Shown: in pieces, positions 1 to 5,302 of the stretch | How positions within the stretch are numbered: position 1 is the stretch's first letter | How the letters are laid out: the number at the start of each line of letters is the position of its first letter | Assembly: GCA_938014865.1 (NCBI GenBank) | Contig: CALLQJ010000109.1 | Coordinates: 1-5,637 of the forward strand | Length of the DNA: 5,637 nucleotides | From: an uncultured Fastidiosipila sp. | GTDB taxonomy: Bacteria > Bacillota > Clostridia > Saccharofermentanales > Fastidiosipilaceae | Direction: 5' to 3' | Position numbers and translations under genes: made by a program | Notes under the pieces: model-generated | Database searches by the model: none | What the model saw: only the letters and a program-made list of their open reading frames with translations | Told to the model about the DNA's origin: nothing

Positions 1-1044
1 ATTATCGTTGTAATCCAAAAATTCAAGTGCTGTATTATGGCTCAGATCAAGCGTTTCCAGTTCACACTGTGCGCAGTGTAAACGTTTCAGCTGCGTCAGA
101 TTGCGAAGATCCAAAGTCTCCGGCTTGCAGAGACTGATATCCAGTTTTTCCAGCTTAGTGAGGTTCGAAAGATCCAAGGTCTTGACAGGCAGGCTGCTGC
201 AGATCAGAGTACGCAGCTCCGGATTCGGCGAAAGATCAAGCACCGTGAGATTAGGGTTAGCGGAAATCGTTAAAGACTCCAGGCCCTGCTGCCCGGATAA
301 ATCCACTTCTGTTAAATGGTTGCCGCTAAGATCAAGGGTCCGAAGGGCCCGGTTATGGCTCAGATCAATATGATCAAGCTCACAGGACGGCAGGTGCAGC
401 TCTTCGAGTCTCGGATTCCGGCTGAGATCAAATCCGTCTTTTAAGGTTCTCAAGCGCCCCGCACTTAAGTAACGCAGATGCTCGTTCCGGCTTAAATCCA
501 GACTGTCAATATAAAGCCGGTCAATGGTGAGCCTTTCCAGATTAGGATTCCCGCTGAGATCCAGTCTTTCCGCCCCTGCTTCATTAAGACTCAGGACGCG
601 CAGATTCGGCAGATAGCGCAGTTCCAAATCCTTGATCATCGTGTGATCCAAGAGCAGAACTTCCAGATTTTCCTGCATCGGAATATGCGTTGCAAGCGGT
701 CTTACAAAGGATAAGTCTGAAATGCCGGTATTATTTGCATTTAATTCACGAAGCTCGGTGAAATACGCAATCCCCTCGAGCGATTCCATCCGTTTGCCCG
801 AAACGTCAATAGACGTGACGGCGGCGATTTCTTCTTCACTCAATGTTCCTGATCCGTCCGCATCAAAGTGCTCCTGCACGTAATTGCGGAAGACCTCATC
901 GGGGAAAATATTTTCGCTGATTTCCAATTCATTTCCTTCCGCTTTCAATACGACAGGAAATACAATCATGAGCGCCAGAACAGCGCTGATGACGGAGAAA
1001 AGCCCTCTCTTTCCCGATAGGCTATGTGCTGTCTTCTTTTTCAT
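1..1044 (-). CDS. Secreted EF-hand / leucine-rich-repeat protein, partial (C-terminus off the left edge)
   Basis: The reverse strand reads without a stop from an ATG at 1044-1042 to the window edge, giving 348 residues. Seen: a lysine-rich start (MKKK), a hydrophobic segment at about residues 15-34 and a possible signal peptidase site after Ala35 (VLKA-EG). A canonical 12-residue EF-hand calcium loop follows at 61-72 (DADGSGTLSEEE; ligands Asp61, Asp63, Ser65, Thr67, Ser69, Glu72). Ten full 21-23-residue leucine-rich repeats span about 126-338, with an eleventh starting at 339; their core is LxxLxLxxxxLxxLDLSxN. Known: proteins of this layout (signal peptide, short EF-hand-containing segment, LRRs) are common in host-associated Firmicutes and often carry C-terminal wall-binding domains. 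Inferred: an exported surface or secreted binding protein, possibly calcium-stabilised; the ligand and anchor cannot be seen. The start is supported by GAGGTG at 1056-1051. It is transcribed divergently from the selenium operon and is probably unrelated to it in function. Confidence 0.9.
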   Translation of the reverse strand, partial: MKKKTAHSLSGKRGLFSVISAVLALMIVFPVVLKAEGNELEISENIFPDEVFRNYVQEHFDADGSGTLSEEEIAAVTSIDVSGKRMESLEGIAYFTELRELNANNTGISDLSFVRPLATHIPMQENLEVLLLDHTMIKDLELRYLPNLRVLSLNEAGAERLDLSGNPNLERLTIDRLYIDSLDLSRNEHLRYLSAGRLRTLKDGFDLSRNPRLEELHLPSCELDHIDLSHNRALRTLDLSGNHLTEVDLSGQQGLESLTISANPNLTVLDLSPNPELRTLICSSLPVKTLDLSNLTKLEKLDISLCKPETLDLRNLTQLKRLHCAQCELETLDLSHNTALEFLDYNDN

Positions 1045-1125
1045 TATGATCACCTCAGCAATCCTCCTGCACCGTGAAATAGTGCAAAGTTTTGTGTTAT
1101 TTCTCGGATATATTTAGTCATATTC

Positions 1126-1154
1126 AGTATAACCTTTAAATTTTCCTCCGCCAA
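1126..1154 (-). promoter_or_regulatory. Probable sigma-A promoter of the LRR gene
   Basis: On the minus strand, TTGGCG (1154-1149) and TATACT (1131-1126) are separated by exactly 17 bases. The -10 box matches TATAAT at 5 of 6 positions and the -35 box matches TTGACA at 4 of 6. Transcription would start near 1119, leaving a leader of about 75 bases before the ATG at 1044. The leader holds a small inverted repeat, TGCAC (1086-1082) and GTGCA (1072-1068) with a 9-base loop, upstream of the ribosome binding site. It is too short to call a riboswitch. Confidence 0.6.
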
Positions 1155-1308
1155 TCCTTTAACAAATTATGACCGGATATCGGCAGAGTGCTGTAAAACA
1201 GAAGCATCTTTTTCAGCATATCGGCAAGGAATTTGCGCCGATTCTCTTGCCGGAGCGGCTGTTTTTACGGTCGTCAAAAAGATAAGCGAAGGCGGAGGGC
1301 TTTTCCCG

Positions 1309-1364
1309 AATACTATTGAAAAAACAATGGGGAATACGCATAATACAAGATAGTATTGTTTTTT
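1309..1364. repeat. Inverted repeats flanking the operon promoter (operator candidate)
   Basis: AATACTAT (1309-1316) is the exact reverse complement of ATAGTATT (1350-1357); the centres are 41 bases apart, about four helical turns. A second, nested pair is exact over 10 bases: AAAAAACAAT (1319-1328) and ATTGTTTTTT (1355-1364). ATTG (1315-1318) and CAAT (1325-1328) also form a local palindrome around six A residues. The outer arms abut the -35 box and the predicted transcription start. A dimeric repressor binding both arms is possible. The A/T richness means some of this symmetry could be chance. Confidence 0.4.
1316..1344 (+). promoter_or_regulatory. Probable sigma-A promoter of the selenium operon
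   Basis: TTGAAA (1316-1321) and CATAAT (1339-1344) are separated by 17 bases. The -35 box matches TTGACA at 4 of 6 positions and the -10 box matches TATAAT at 5 of 6. Transcription would start near 1351, giving a leader of about 50 bases before the GTG at 1400. No other plus-strand promoter this good was seen in the intergenic region. It sits inside a pair of inverted repeats, which suggests control at this promoter. Confidence 0.6.
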
Positions 1365-1389
1365 TACTGCCCGCCCTCGGATTGTAAAC

Positions 1390-1402
1390 GGAGCTTGATG
1401 TG
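1390..1402 (+). promoter_or_regulatory. Ribosome binding site and GTG start of the desulfurase gene
   Basis: GGAG (1390-1393) lies six bases before the GTG at 1400-1402. An in-frame TAA at 1385-1387 leaves no room for an earlier start. An ATG at 1398-1400 overlaps the GTG in another frame but is followed at once by TGA (1401-1403), so it encodes only a start-stop. The protein from GTG begins MIYLDNAATT, the usual N-terminus of this enzyme family, which settles the choice. Confidence 0.8.
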
Positions 1403-2524
1403 ATTTACCTTGATAATGCTGCTACGACTTTGAAAAAACCGCCGGAGGTTATCCGGGCGGTCTGTCACGCCATGCAGCATATGGGCAACAGCGGACGGGG
1501 CGCGCACAGCGATTCACTCGATGCCTCCCGGGAAATCTACCGGGCCCGCCGGCGGCTGGCCGCCTTGTTCGGCTGTCCGAGAGCCGATTATGTGGTCTTT
1601 ACGTCTAATGCGAGCGAAGCGCTGAATATTGCAATCTTCGGCCTTTTCGGGCCCGGCGATCATGTCATTTCAAGCGATCTTGAACACAATTCGGTTTTGC
1701 GGCCGCTTTATGCGCTCGAAAAAAGAGGCACATCCGCGGATTTCCTGCGGGCGGATAAAAACGGATGCCTTGACTATGAAGAGCTGTCTGCGCTGCTCCG
1801 GCCCGAAACAAAAGCCGTTGTGATCACCCATGCCTCTAACCTGACCGGCAATCTGACGGATATCGCTCGTGTCGGCCGATTCTGCCGGGCGCACGGGCTT
1901 TTGTTTATTTTGGATGCTTCACAGACGGCCGGGAGCCTCCCGATTGATATGGAAAAAGATGGTATTGACGTGCTTTGTTTTACCGGGCACAAATCGTTGA
2001 TGGGCCCGCAGGGCACGGGTGGGCTTTGCCTTCGGGAAGCGCTCGATATAAAGCCGCTCAAATGCGGCGGAAGCGGCGTACAGAGCTATTTGAAAGAGCA
2101 GCCGCATGAACTGCCGACCCGCCTGGAGGCCGGCACGCTCAACGGACACGGCATAGCGGGACTTTCCGCTGCCGTTGACTTCATCGAAAAAACCGGGATC
2201 GAGAAGATCCATGCGCACGAAATGCATTTGATGCGGATGTTTTATGAAGAAGCAAAGAAAATCCCCGGCATCAAAATTTACGGAGATTTTACAGGCGGCC
2301 GCGCCCCTATCGTCTGCCTGAACTGCCGGGATCTTTCCTCGGGGGAAGCGGCCGATATATTAAGCCGGGATTACGGGATTGCCGTGCGGGCCGGCGCCCA
2401 CTGCGCGCCGCGCATGCACCAAGCGCTCGGTACCGTAAAACAAGGGGCGATCCGCTTCAGTTTCGGCTTTTATAACACGGAAGACGAGGTAAAAAAGGCA
2501 CTGGACGCTTTAAGGAGTTTATAA
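1400..2524 (+). CDS. Cysteine desulfurase-like PLP enzyme (class V aminotransferase fold, EF2568/TIGR01977 type)
   Basis: Seen: 374 residues, full length for the family. The N-terminal signature YLDNAATT is at 3-10. PLP-site residues are His96 (in LEHNS), Asp172 and Gln175 (in LDASQTAG), and Lys198 (in TGHK), the likely Schiff-base lysine. Cys335 in RAGAHCAPRMH sits where the persulfide-forming cysteine of group II (SufS/Csd-like) desulfurases lies. Known: such enzymes remove sulfur from cysteine, or selenium from selenocysteine, leaving alanine. The EF2568 subfamily is recurrently found beside selD and DUF3343 in selenium-using bacteria. Inferred: it supplies selenide or perselenide to SelD rather than building Fe-S clusters, since no suf or isc gene is nearby. 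First gene of the operon; the DUF3343 gene begins 2 bases after its stop and has its ribosome binding site inside this gene's end, so the two are probably translationally coupled. Starts with GTG. Confidence 0.92.
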   Translation: MIYLDNAATTLKKPPEVIRAVCHAMQHMGNSGRGAHSDSLDASREIYRARRRLAALFGCPRADYVVFTSNASEALNIAIFGLFGPGDHVISSDLEHNSVLRPLYALEKRGTSADFLRADKNGCLDYEELSALLRPETKAVVITHASNLTGNLTDIARVGRFCRAHGLLFILDASQTAGSLPIDMEKDGIDVLCFTGHKSLMGPQGTGGLCLREALDIKPLKCGGSGVQSYLKEQPHELPTRLEAGTLNGHGIAGLSAAVDFIEKTGIEKIHAHEMHLMRMFYEEAKKIPGIKIYGDFTGGRAPIVCLNCRDLSSGEAADILSRDYGIAVRAGAHCAPRMHQALGTVKQGAIRFSFGFYNTEDEVKKALDALRSL

Positions 2525-2526
2525 AG

Positions 2527-2763
2527 ATGGATAAAAAAGACCAACGTTTTATCGTTACTTTTCATACGACGGCCGAAGCCATGGCGCTCGAGGACTTGTG
2601 CCGGGCAAAAAATCTGAAAGGCCGCCTCATCTCTGCGCCCCGTTCCCTGAGCCCGGACTGCGGCATCGCCTGGTCTGCACCGCCGGAAGAAGCCGGGAAG
2701 ATCAAAGCCGCCGTTAAGGCGGAGGGACTTGAAGTCCATGCTTTTCATATTATAGAGGCCTGA
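2527..2763 (+). CDS. DUF3343 small protein, putative selenium/sulfur carrier
   Basis: Seen: 78 residues, the normal size for DUF3343 (PF11823). The protein opens with a beta-strand-like stretch (RFIVTFHTT), followed by a helix (AEAMALEDLCRAKN) and the segment PRSLSPDCGIAWSAP. Cys45 within SPDCGIAW is in the family's conserved motif; Cys25 is a second thiol. No signal peptide or membrane segment is visible, so it is cytoplasmic. Known: the family has no proven reaction, but database descriptions call it Se/S-carrier-like and it recurs beside EF2568-type desulfurases and selD. Inferred: Cys45 accepts sulfur or selenium from the desulfurase and passes it on, perhaps to SelD. It has AAGGAG at 2512-2517, nine bases before the ATG. 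The stop is TGA; an in-frame continuation of 15 codons to a TAA at 2809-2811 exists, but I do not consider it translated. Confidence 0.85.
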   Translation: MDKKDQRFIVTFHTTAEAMALEDLCRAKNLKGRLISAPRSLSPDCGIAWSAPPEEAGKIKAAVKAEGLEVHAFHIIEA

Positions 2764-2770
2764 TTTATAA

Positions 2771-2809
2771 GCTGCCGTCTTGCTTTTCTGAAAGCGGCTG
2801 CAGTTTTTT
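2771..2809 (+). terminator. Terminator- or attenuator-like hairpin between DUF3343 and selD
   Basis: GCTTT (2782-2786) and AAAGC (2791-2795) form a stem around TCTG. An outer GCC/GGC segment and a GC/GC clamp extend it with a bulge, and six T residues follow (2804-2809). The stem is imperfect, so termination would be partial. It would lower expression of selD and the genes beyond it relative to the first two, or mark an mRNA processing point. Confidence 0.4.
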
Positions 2810-2837
2810 AATCCGTCAAGACGCGCATTCAAAGCTC

Positions 2838-2856
2838 AGGAAAGGAAAGAACCTTG
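2838..2856 (+). promoter_or_regulatory. Ribosome binding site and TTG start of selD
   Basis: A purine-rich run, AGGAAAGGAAAG (2838-2849), precedes the TTG at 2854-2856; the second GGA is seven bases from it. The nearby ATG at 2861 is out of frame and meets a stop after four codons. No in-frame ATG lies before the conserved catalytic segment at residues 12-19, so TTG is the only workable start with a good ribosome binding site. Confidence 0.75.
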
Positions 2857-3891
2857 GAAAATGAAATTAAACTGACAAAACTCGCAGACTGTGCCGGCTG
2901 CGGCGCCAAGGTCGGCGCCGGGGTACTCGCCGAGCTGCTCGACGGCATCAAGGTCCGGAAAGATCCGAATCTTTTGGTCGGCTTTGATAAAAGCGACGAT
3001 GCCAGCGTATACAAGATTTCCGATGATCTGGCCATCGTGCAGACGCTGGATTTCTTCCCGCCTATTGCCGATGACCCCTATACTTTCGGGGCCATCGCAG
3101 CGACGAACGCCCTCTCGGACGTCTATGCCATGGGCGGAGAACCAAAACTCGCCCTGAACATTATGGCTGTGCCGGAAGAGATGCCGAAAGAAGCGGTGCA
3201 CCGCATGCTGCGCGGCGGCTATGACAAGGTCTATGAGGCCGGTGCCCTGATTACGGGCGGCCACAGCATCCTTGACAAGGAGCCGAAATACGGCCTGGCG
3301 GTGACCGGCTTTGTCCATCCGGATAAAATCCTGACGAACAGCGGGGCCCGGCCGGGCGATAAGCTGTTCTTAACGAAGCCTCTGGGCATCGGAATTTTAA
3401 CTACGGCCGCAAAGGTTGACATGGTCAGCGCGGATACCATGCGTTATGCCGAAGCGCTGATGACGACCTTAAATAAATCGGCCCGGAATATTGCCGCAGA
3501 ATACCGGGTGAATGCCTGTACGGATGTGACGGGATTCGGTCTTTTGGGACATTGCGCGGAAATGGCCCTCTCAAGCGATGTGAAAATCACCCTGCACCCC
3601 GAACAGATGGATCTGATCGGCGAAGCGGCGGACCTGGCCAAAATGGGACTGCTGCCGGAAGGCATGTACCGCAATCGTAACTTTGCTGCGGGACATGTGG
3701 ATCCGGGCGAAACGGCCCTTTTCATACAGGATATGCTCTACGATCCGCAGACCTCAGGCGGCCTGCTTCTGGCCGTGCATCCGCAAGATGCCGAGGCCTT
3801 TTACAAGGCGCTTCAGAAAGCGGTGCCTTCGGCTCAGTGCATCGGTGAAGTCAGCGCCTATGACGGCGGCAAACGCATCCTTTTACGTTAA
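2854..3891 (+). CDS. selD: Selenide, water dikinase (selenophosphate synthetase), cysteine form
   Basis: Seen: 345 residues, close to the 347 of E. coli SelD. The glycine-rich N-terminal segment CAGCGAK (13-19) carries Cys16 and Lys19, matching E. coli Cys17 and Lys20; the position of E. coli Cys19 is alanine here. The Asp-rich metal/ATP motifs are present: KSDDASVY (Asp48/Asp49), TLDFFPP (Asp66), NALSDVYAMGG (Asp89) and CTDVTGFGLLGH (Asp224). DPQTSGG is at 297-303. Known: SelD converts selenide, ATP and water to selenophosphate, AMP and phosphate, feeding selenocysteine, selenouridine or selenium-cofactor synthesis. The catalytic residue is Cys rather than Sec, so making this SelD needs no selenocysteine insertion. 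Inferred: the preceding desulfurase and DUF3343 protein deliver its selenium. It is third in the operon, 90 bases after DUF3343, with a hairpin in the gap. It starts with TTG, probably a weak initiation codon. Confidence 0.97.
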   Translation: MENEIKLTKLADCAGCGAKVGAGVLAELLDGIKVRKDPNLLVGFDKSDDASVYKISDDLAIVQTLDFFPPIADDPYTFGAIAATNALSDVYAMGGEPKLALNIMAVPEEMPKEAVHRMLRGGYDKVYEAGALITGGHSILDKEPKYGLAVTGFVHPDKILTNSGARPGDKLFLTKPLGIGILTTAAKVDMVSADTMRYAEALMTTLNKSARNIAAEYRVNACTDVTGFGLLGHCAEMALSSDVKITLHPEQMDLIGEAADLAKMGLLPEGMYRNRNFAAGHVDPGETALFIQDMLYDPQTSGGLLLAVHPQDAEAFYKALQKAVPSAQCIGEVSAYDGGKRILLR

Positions 3892-3940
3892 AAAAACGTC
3901 TTCTGAAGCGCTTCACGCCAAGAGCACGGAAGACTTTTTT
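3890..3940 (+). terminator. Intrinsic terminator-like hairpin between selD and yedE
   Basis: GTCTTC (3898-3903) pairs with GAAGAC (3929-3934), and the A-run at 3891-3896 extends the stem against the T-run at 3935-3940. Inside lies the exact 12-base palindrome TGAAGCGCTTCA (3904-3915) and a weaker inner stem. Six T residues follow directly, as expected for Rho-independent termination. I see no good promoter between here and yedE, so this is probably a leaky or regulated terminator inside the operon. Confidence 0.55.
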
Positions 3941-3965
3941 ATAAAGAAAAGACAGGAGATACGAA

Positions 3966-5057
3966 ATGCGAAAGAAAGTCAACATTTGGGTGATCATCAC
4001 CGGCTTATTTGTCGGTATATCAGCAGTCTTGCTGACACAGCTCGGAAATCCCGCCAATATGGGATTTTGTATTGCCTGCTTCCTGCGGGATATTGCGGGG
4101 GCAACAAAAATGCATACGGCAGCGGCGGTCCAGTACGTCCGTCCGGAAATTATCGGCATCGTCTTAGGGGCCATGATCATGGCCATGATCAGCGGCGAAT
4201 TTAACGGCAGGGCAGGTTCGTCTCCGGCCCTGCGTTTTGTCATCGGGGCCTTTGTAATGATCGGCGCCCTGGTCTTTTTGGGCTGCCCCCTGCGGATGGT
4301 CATCCGCATAGGCGGCGGGGACCTTAATGCCTTAGTCGGTCTGGCCGGTTTTGCCGTCGGCATTCTGATCGGGATTTTCTTCCTGCGGCGCGGCTTCAGC
4401 ATGAAACGCAATTATGAAATCAAGAAAACCGAAGCCTTGGTCATGCCGCTTTCAATGGCGGGCCTGCTGATTTTAGTCTTAGCCGTACCGGCGCTTTTTG
4501 CCTTTTCGGAAAAGGGCCCCGGCAGCATGCATGCCCCCTTCGCCGTGTCTTTGATCATCGGCCTGATCGTCGGCGCCCTCGCCCAGAAATCCCGTCTCTG
4601 CACGGTCGGCGGCATGCGCGACGCCTTCATGTTCAAGGATTTTAATCTTTTATCCGGTTTTGTGATTATTCTGCTGACGGTTTTTATCGGCAATTTAATC
4701 ACCGGTGATTTCACGGGCTTTGCGGCACGTCTGCAGCCGGTTTCCCATACGGCGGAGTGGTGGAACTTCCTGGGCATGCTCATTGTCGGCTGGGGAAGCG
4801 TTCTTTTAGGCGGCTGTCCCCTGCGTCAGCTGATCTTAGCCGGTGAAGGCAACGGCGACAGTGCCGTCACGGTCTTCGGCATGATCGTCGGTGCGGCGTT
4901 TGCGCATAACTTTGCGCTGGCCGGCTCCCCCGATTCCATGAAAGACGGCGTCTATTCTTCCGGCGGCATTGCCGCTCCGGGCAAAGCTGCCGTGATTATT
5001 GCCCTGGCGGTATTTGCCTTTATTTCCATAATGAATACGAGAAAGGATAAGAATTAA
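3966..5057 (+). CDS. yedE: YedE/YeeE-family membrane transporter linked to selenium metabolism
   Basis: Seen: 363 residues with about ten hydrophobic segments (roughly 7-27, 60-77, 89-106, 121-140, 157-180, 191-207, 227-245, 265-283, 300-320, 340-356). Conserved cysteine motifs lie at NMGFCIACFLRD (Cys35, Cys38), GCPLR (Cys107), RLCTVGGMRD (Cys212) and GGCPLRQ (Cys284). The two halves repeat with a constant offset of 177 residues. Known: YeeE relatives import thiosulfate through a cysteine-lined path, working with TusA-family YeeD; the YedE branch (TIGR04112, YedE/FdhT) is tied by gene neighbourhood to selenium use. Inferred: it imports a selenium compound, or exchanges it between membrane and carrier, for SelD; thiosulfate transport is the main alternative. 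It starts at an ATG with AGGAG (3954-3958) seven bases upstream. The TusA-like gene follows after a single base, implying coupled translation. Confidence 0.9.
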   Translation: MRKKVNIWVIITGLFVGISAVLLTQLGNPANMGFCIACFLRDIAGATKMHTAAAVQYVRPEIIGIVLGAMIMAMISGEFNGRAGSSPALRFVIGAFVMIGALVFLGCPLRMVIRIGGGDLNALVGLAGFAVGILIGIFFLRRGFSMKRNYEIKKTEALVMPLSMAGLLILVLAVPALFAFSEKGPGSMHAPFAVSLIIGLIVGALAQKSRLCTVGGMRDAFMFKDFNLLSGFVIILLTVFIGNLITGDFTGFAARLQPVSHTAEWWNFLGMLIVGWGSVLLGGCPLRQLILAGEGNGDSAVTVFGMIVGAAFAHNFALAGSPDSMKDGVYSSGGIAAPGKAAVIIALAVFAFISIMNTRKDKN

Positions 5058-5058
5058 T

Positions 5059-5262
5059 ATGATTGATGCAAGAGGTTTAAGCTGTCCCCTGCCCGTTGTC
5101 ATGGTCCAAAAGGAAGTGAAAAAATCCGCTCCGGATTCCCTCTCCGTTGTGGTGGACGCGCAGGTTTGTGTAGAGAACATTACGCGCTATGCCGATAATC
5201 AAGGCTATAAAGTCAGCGTAAAAGAAGAAAACGGCGATTTTGTCATGGAGCTGAAAAAATAA
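5059..5262 (+). CDS. TusA/YedF-like small sulfur (selenium) carrier, single domain
   Basis: Seen: 67 residues with the TusA hallmark DARGLSCPLPVV (3-14); Cys9 in the CPxP motif is the expected persulfide carrier. The second half (ENITRYADNQGYKVSV, about 39-54) resembles the N-terminal domain of YedF. A second cysteine, Cys37, lies in the strand before this helix. Known: TusA-family proteins pass sulfur as a cysteine persulfide, and E. coli yedF follows yedE directly. Full YedF proteins (TIGR03527) have about 200 residues, with a C-terminal DsrE-like half; here the gene ends at a clean TAA after the first domain. Inferred: it receives sulfur or selenium from the YedE-like transporter and hands it to the cytoplasmic enzymes, as YeeD does for YeeE. 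AAGGAT (5043-5048) precedes the ATG by ten bases, inside the end of yedE. Last gene of the operon. Confidence 0.88.
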   Translation: MIDARGLSCPLPVVMVQKEVKKSAPDSLSVVVDAQVCVENITRYADNQGYKVSVKEENGDFVMELKK

Positions 5263-5302
5263 AGCCGGCCGGATCGCCTGTGATCGCTTAAAAGAACAAA
5301 AG

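Larger units (their letters stand above)
1057..1397. other. Divergent intergenic region (341 bases)
   Basis: This stretch separates the LRR gene from the selenium operon. It holds the minus-strand promoter at 1126-1154, the plus-strand promoter at 1316-1344 and inverted repeats around the latter. The middle (about 1160-1300) has one short plus-strand reading frame, 1169-1285 (38 codons, ATG to TAA), with no ribosome binding site. Part of it (HIGKEFAPILLPERLFL) faintly resembles the start of hypoxanthine/uracil-DNA glycosylase-family proteins, so it may be a decayed fragment. I do not call it a gene. Confidence 0.6.

Noticed and set aside
101..373. Plus-strand open frame of 90 codons inside the LRR gene.
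   Set aside because: It is arginine/serine-rich and lies opposite the clearly coding LRR repeats on the minus strand; a shadow frame.
1068..1086. Small inverted repeat in the LRR gene leader as a possible riboswitch.
   Set aside because: A five-base stem with a nine-base loop is too small and matches no riboswitch class I know.
2761..2811. In-frame TGA at the end of the DUF3343 gene, followed by a hairpin and 15 more codons to a TAA, as a possible selenocysteine codon with a SECIS-like element.
   Set aside because: The protein is already full length for DUF3343 at 78 residues, the extension resembles nothing, the hairpin is followed by a T-run as in a terminator, and no selenocysteine machinery is visible in the window.
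2836..3318. Minus-strand open frame of 160 codons opposite the start of selD.
   Set aside because: The plus-strand SelD motifs here are complete and conserved; the antisense frame has no family resemblance.
4169..4184. Exact 16-base palindrome GGCCATGATCATGGCC inside yedE.
   Set aside because: It encodes a Met/Ala/Ile-rich membrane helix with repeated ATG and GCC codons, which readily creates such symmetry; an operator in mid-gene is unlikely.
3683..4204. Plus-strand open frame of 173 codons spanning the selD-yedE junction.
   Set aside because: It overlaps the conserved ends of SelD and YedE in another frame, crosses the terminator-like hairpin and shows no recognisable domain.
3851..4411. 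Minus-strand open frame of 186 codons opposite yedE.
   Set aside because: It is rich in Arg, Pro and Lys, as expected opposite a hydrophobic membrane-protein gene, and has no recognisable domain.
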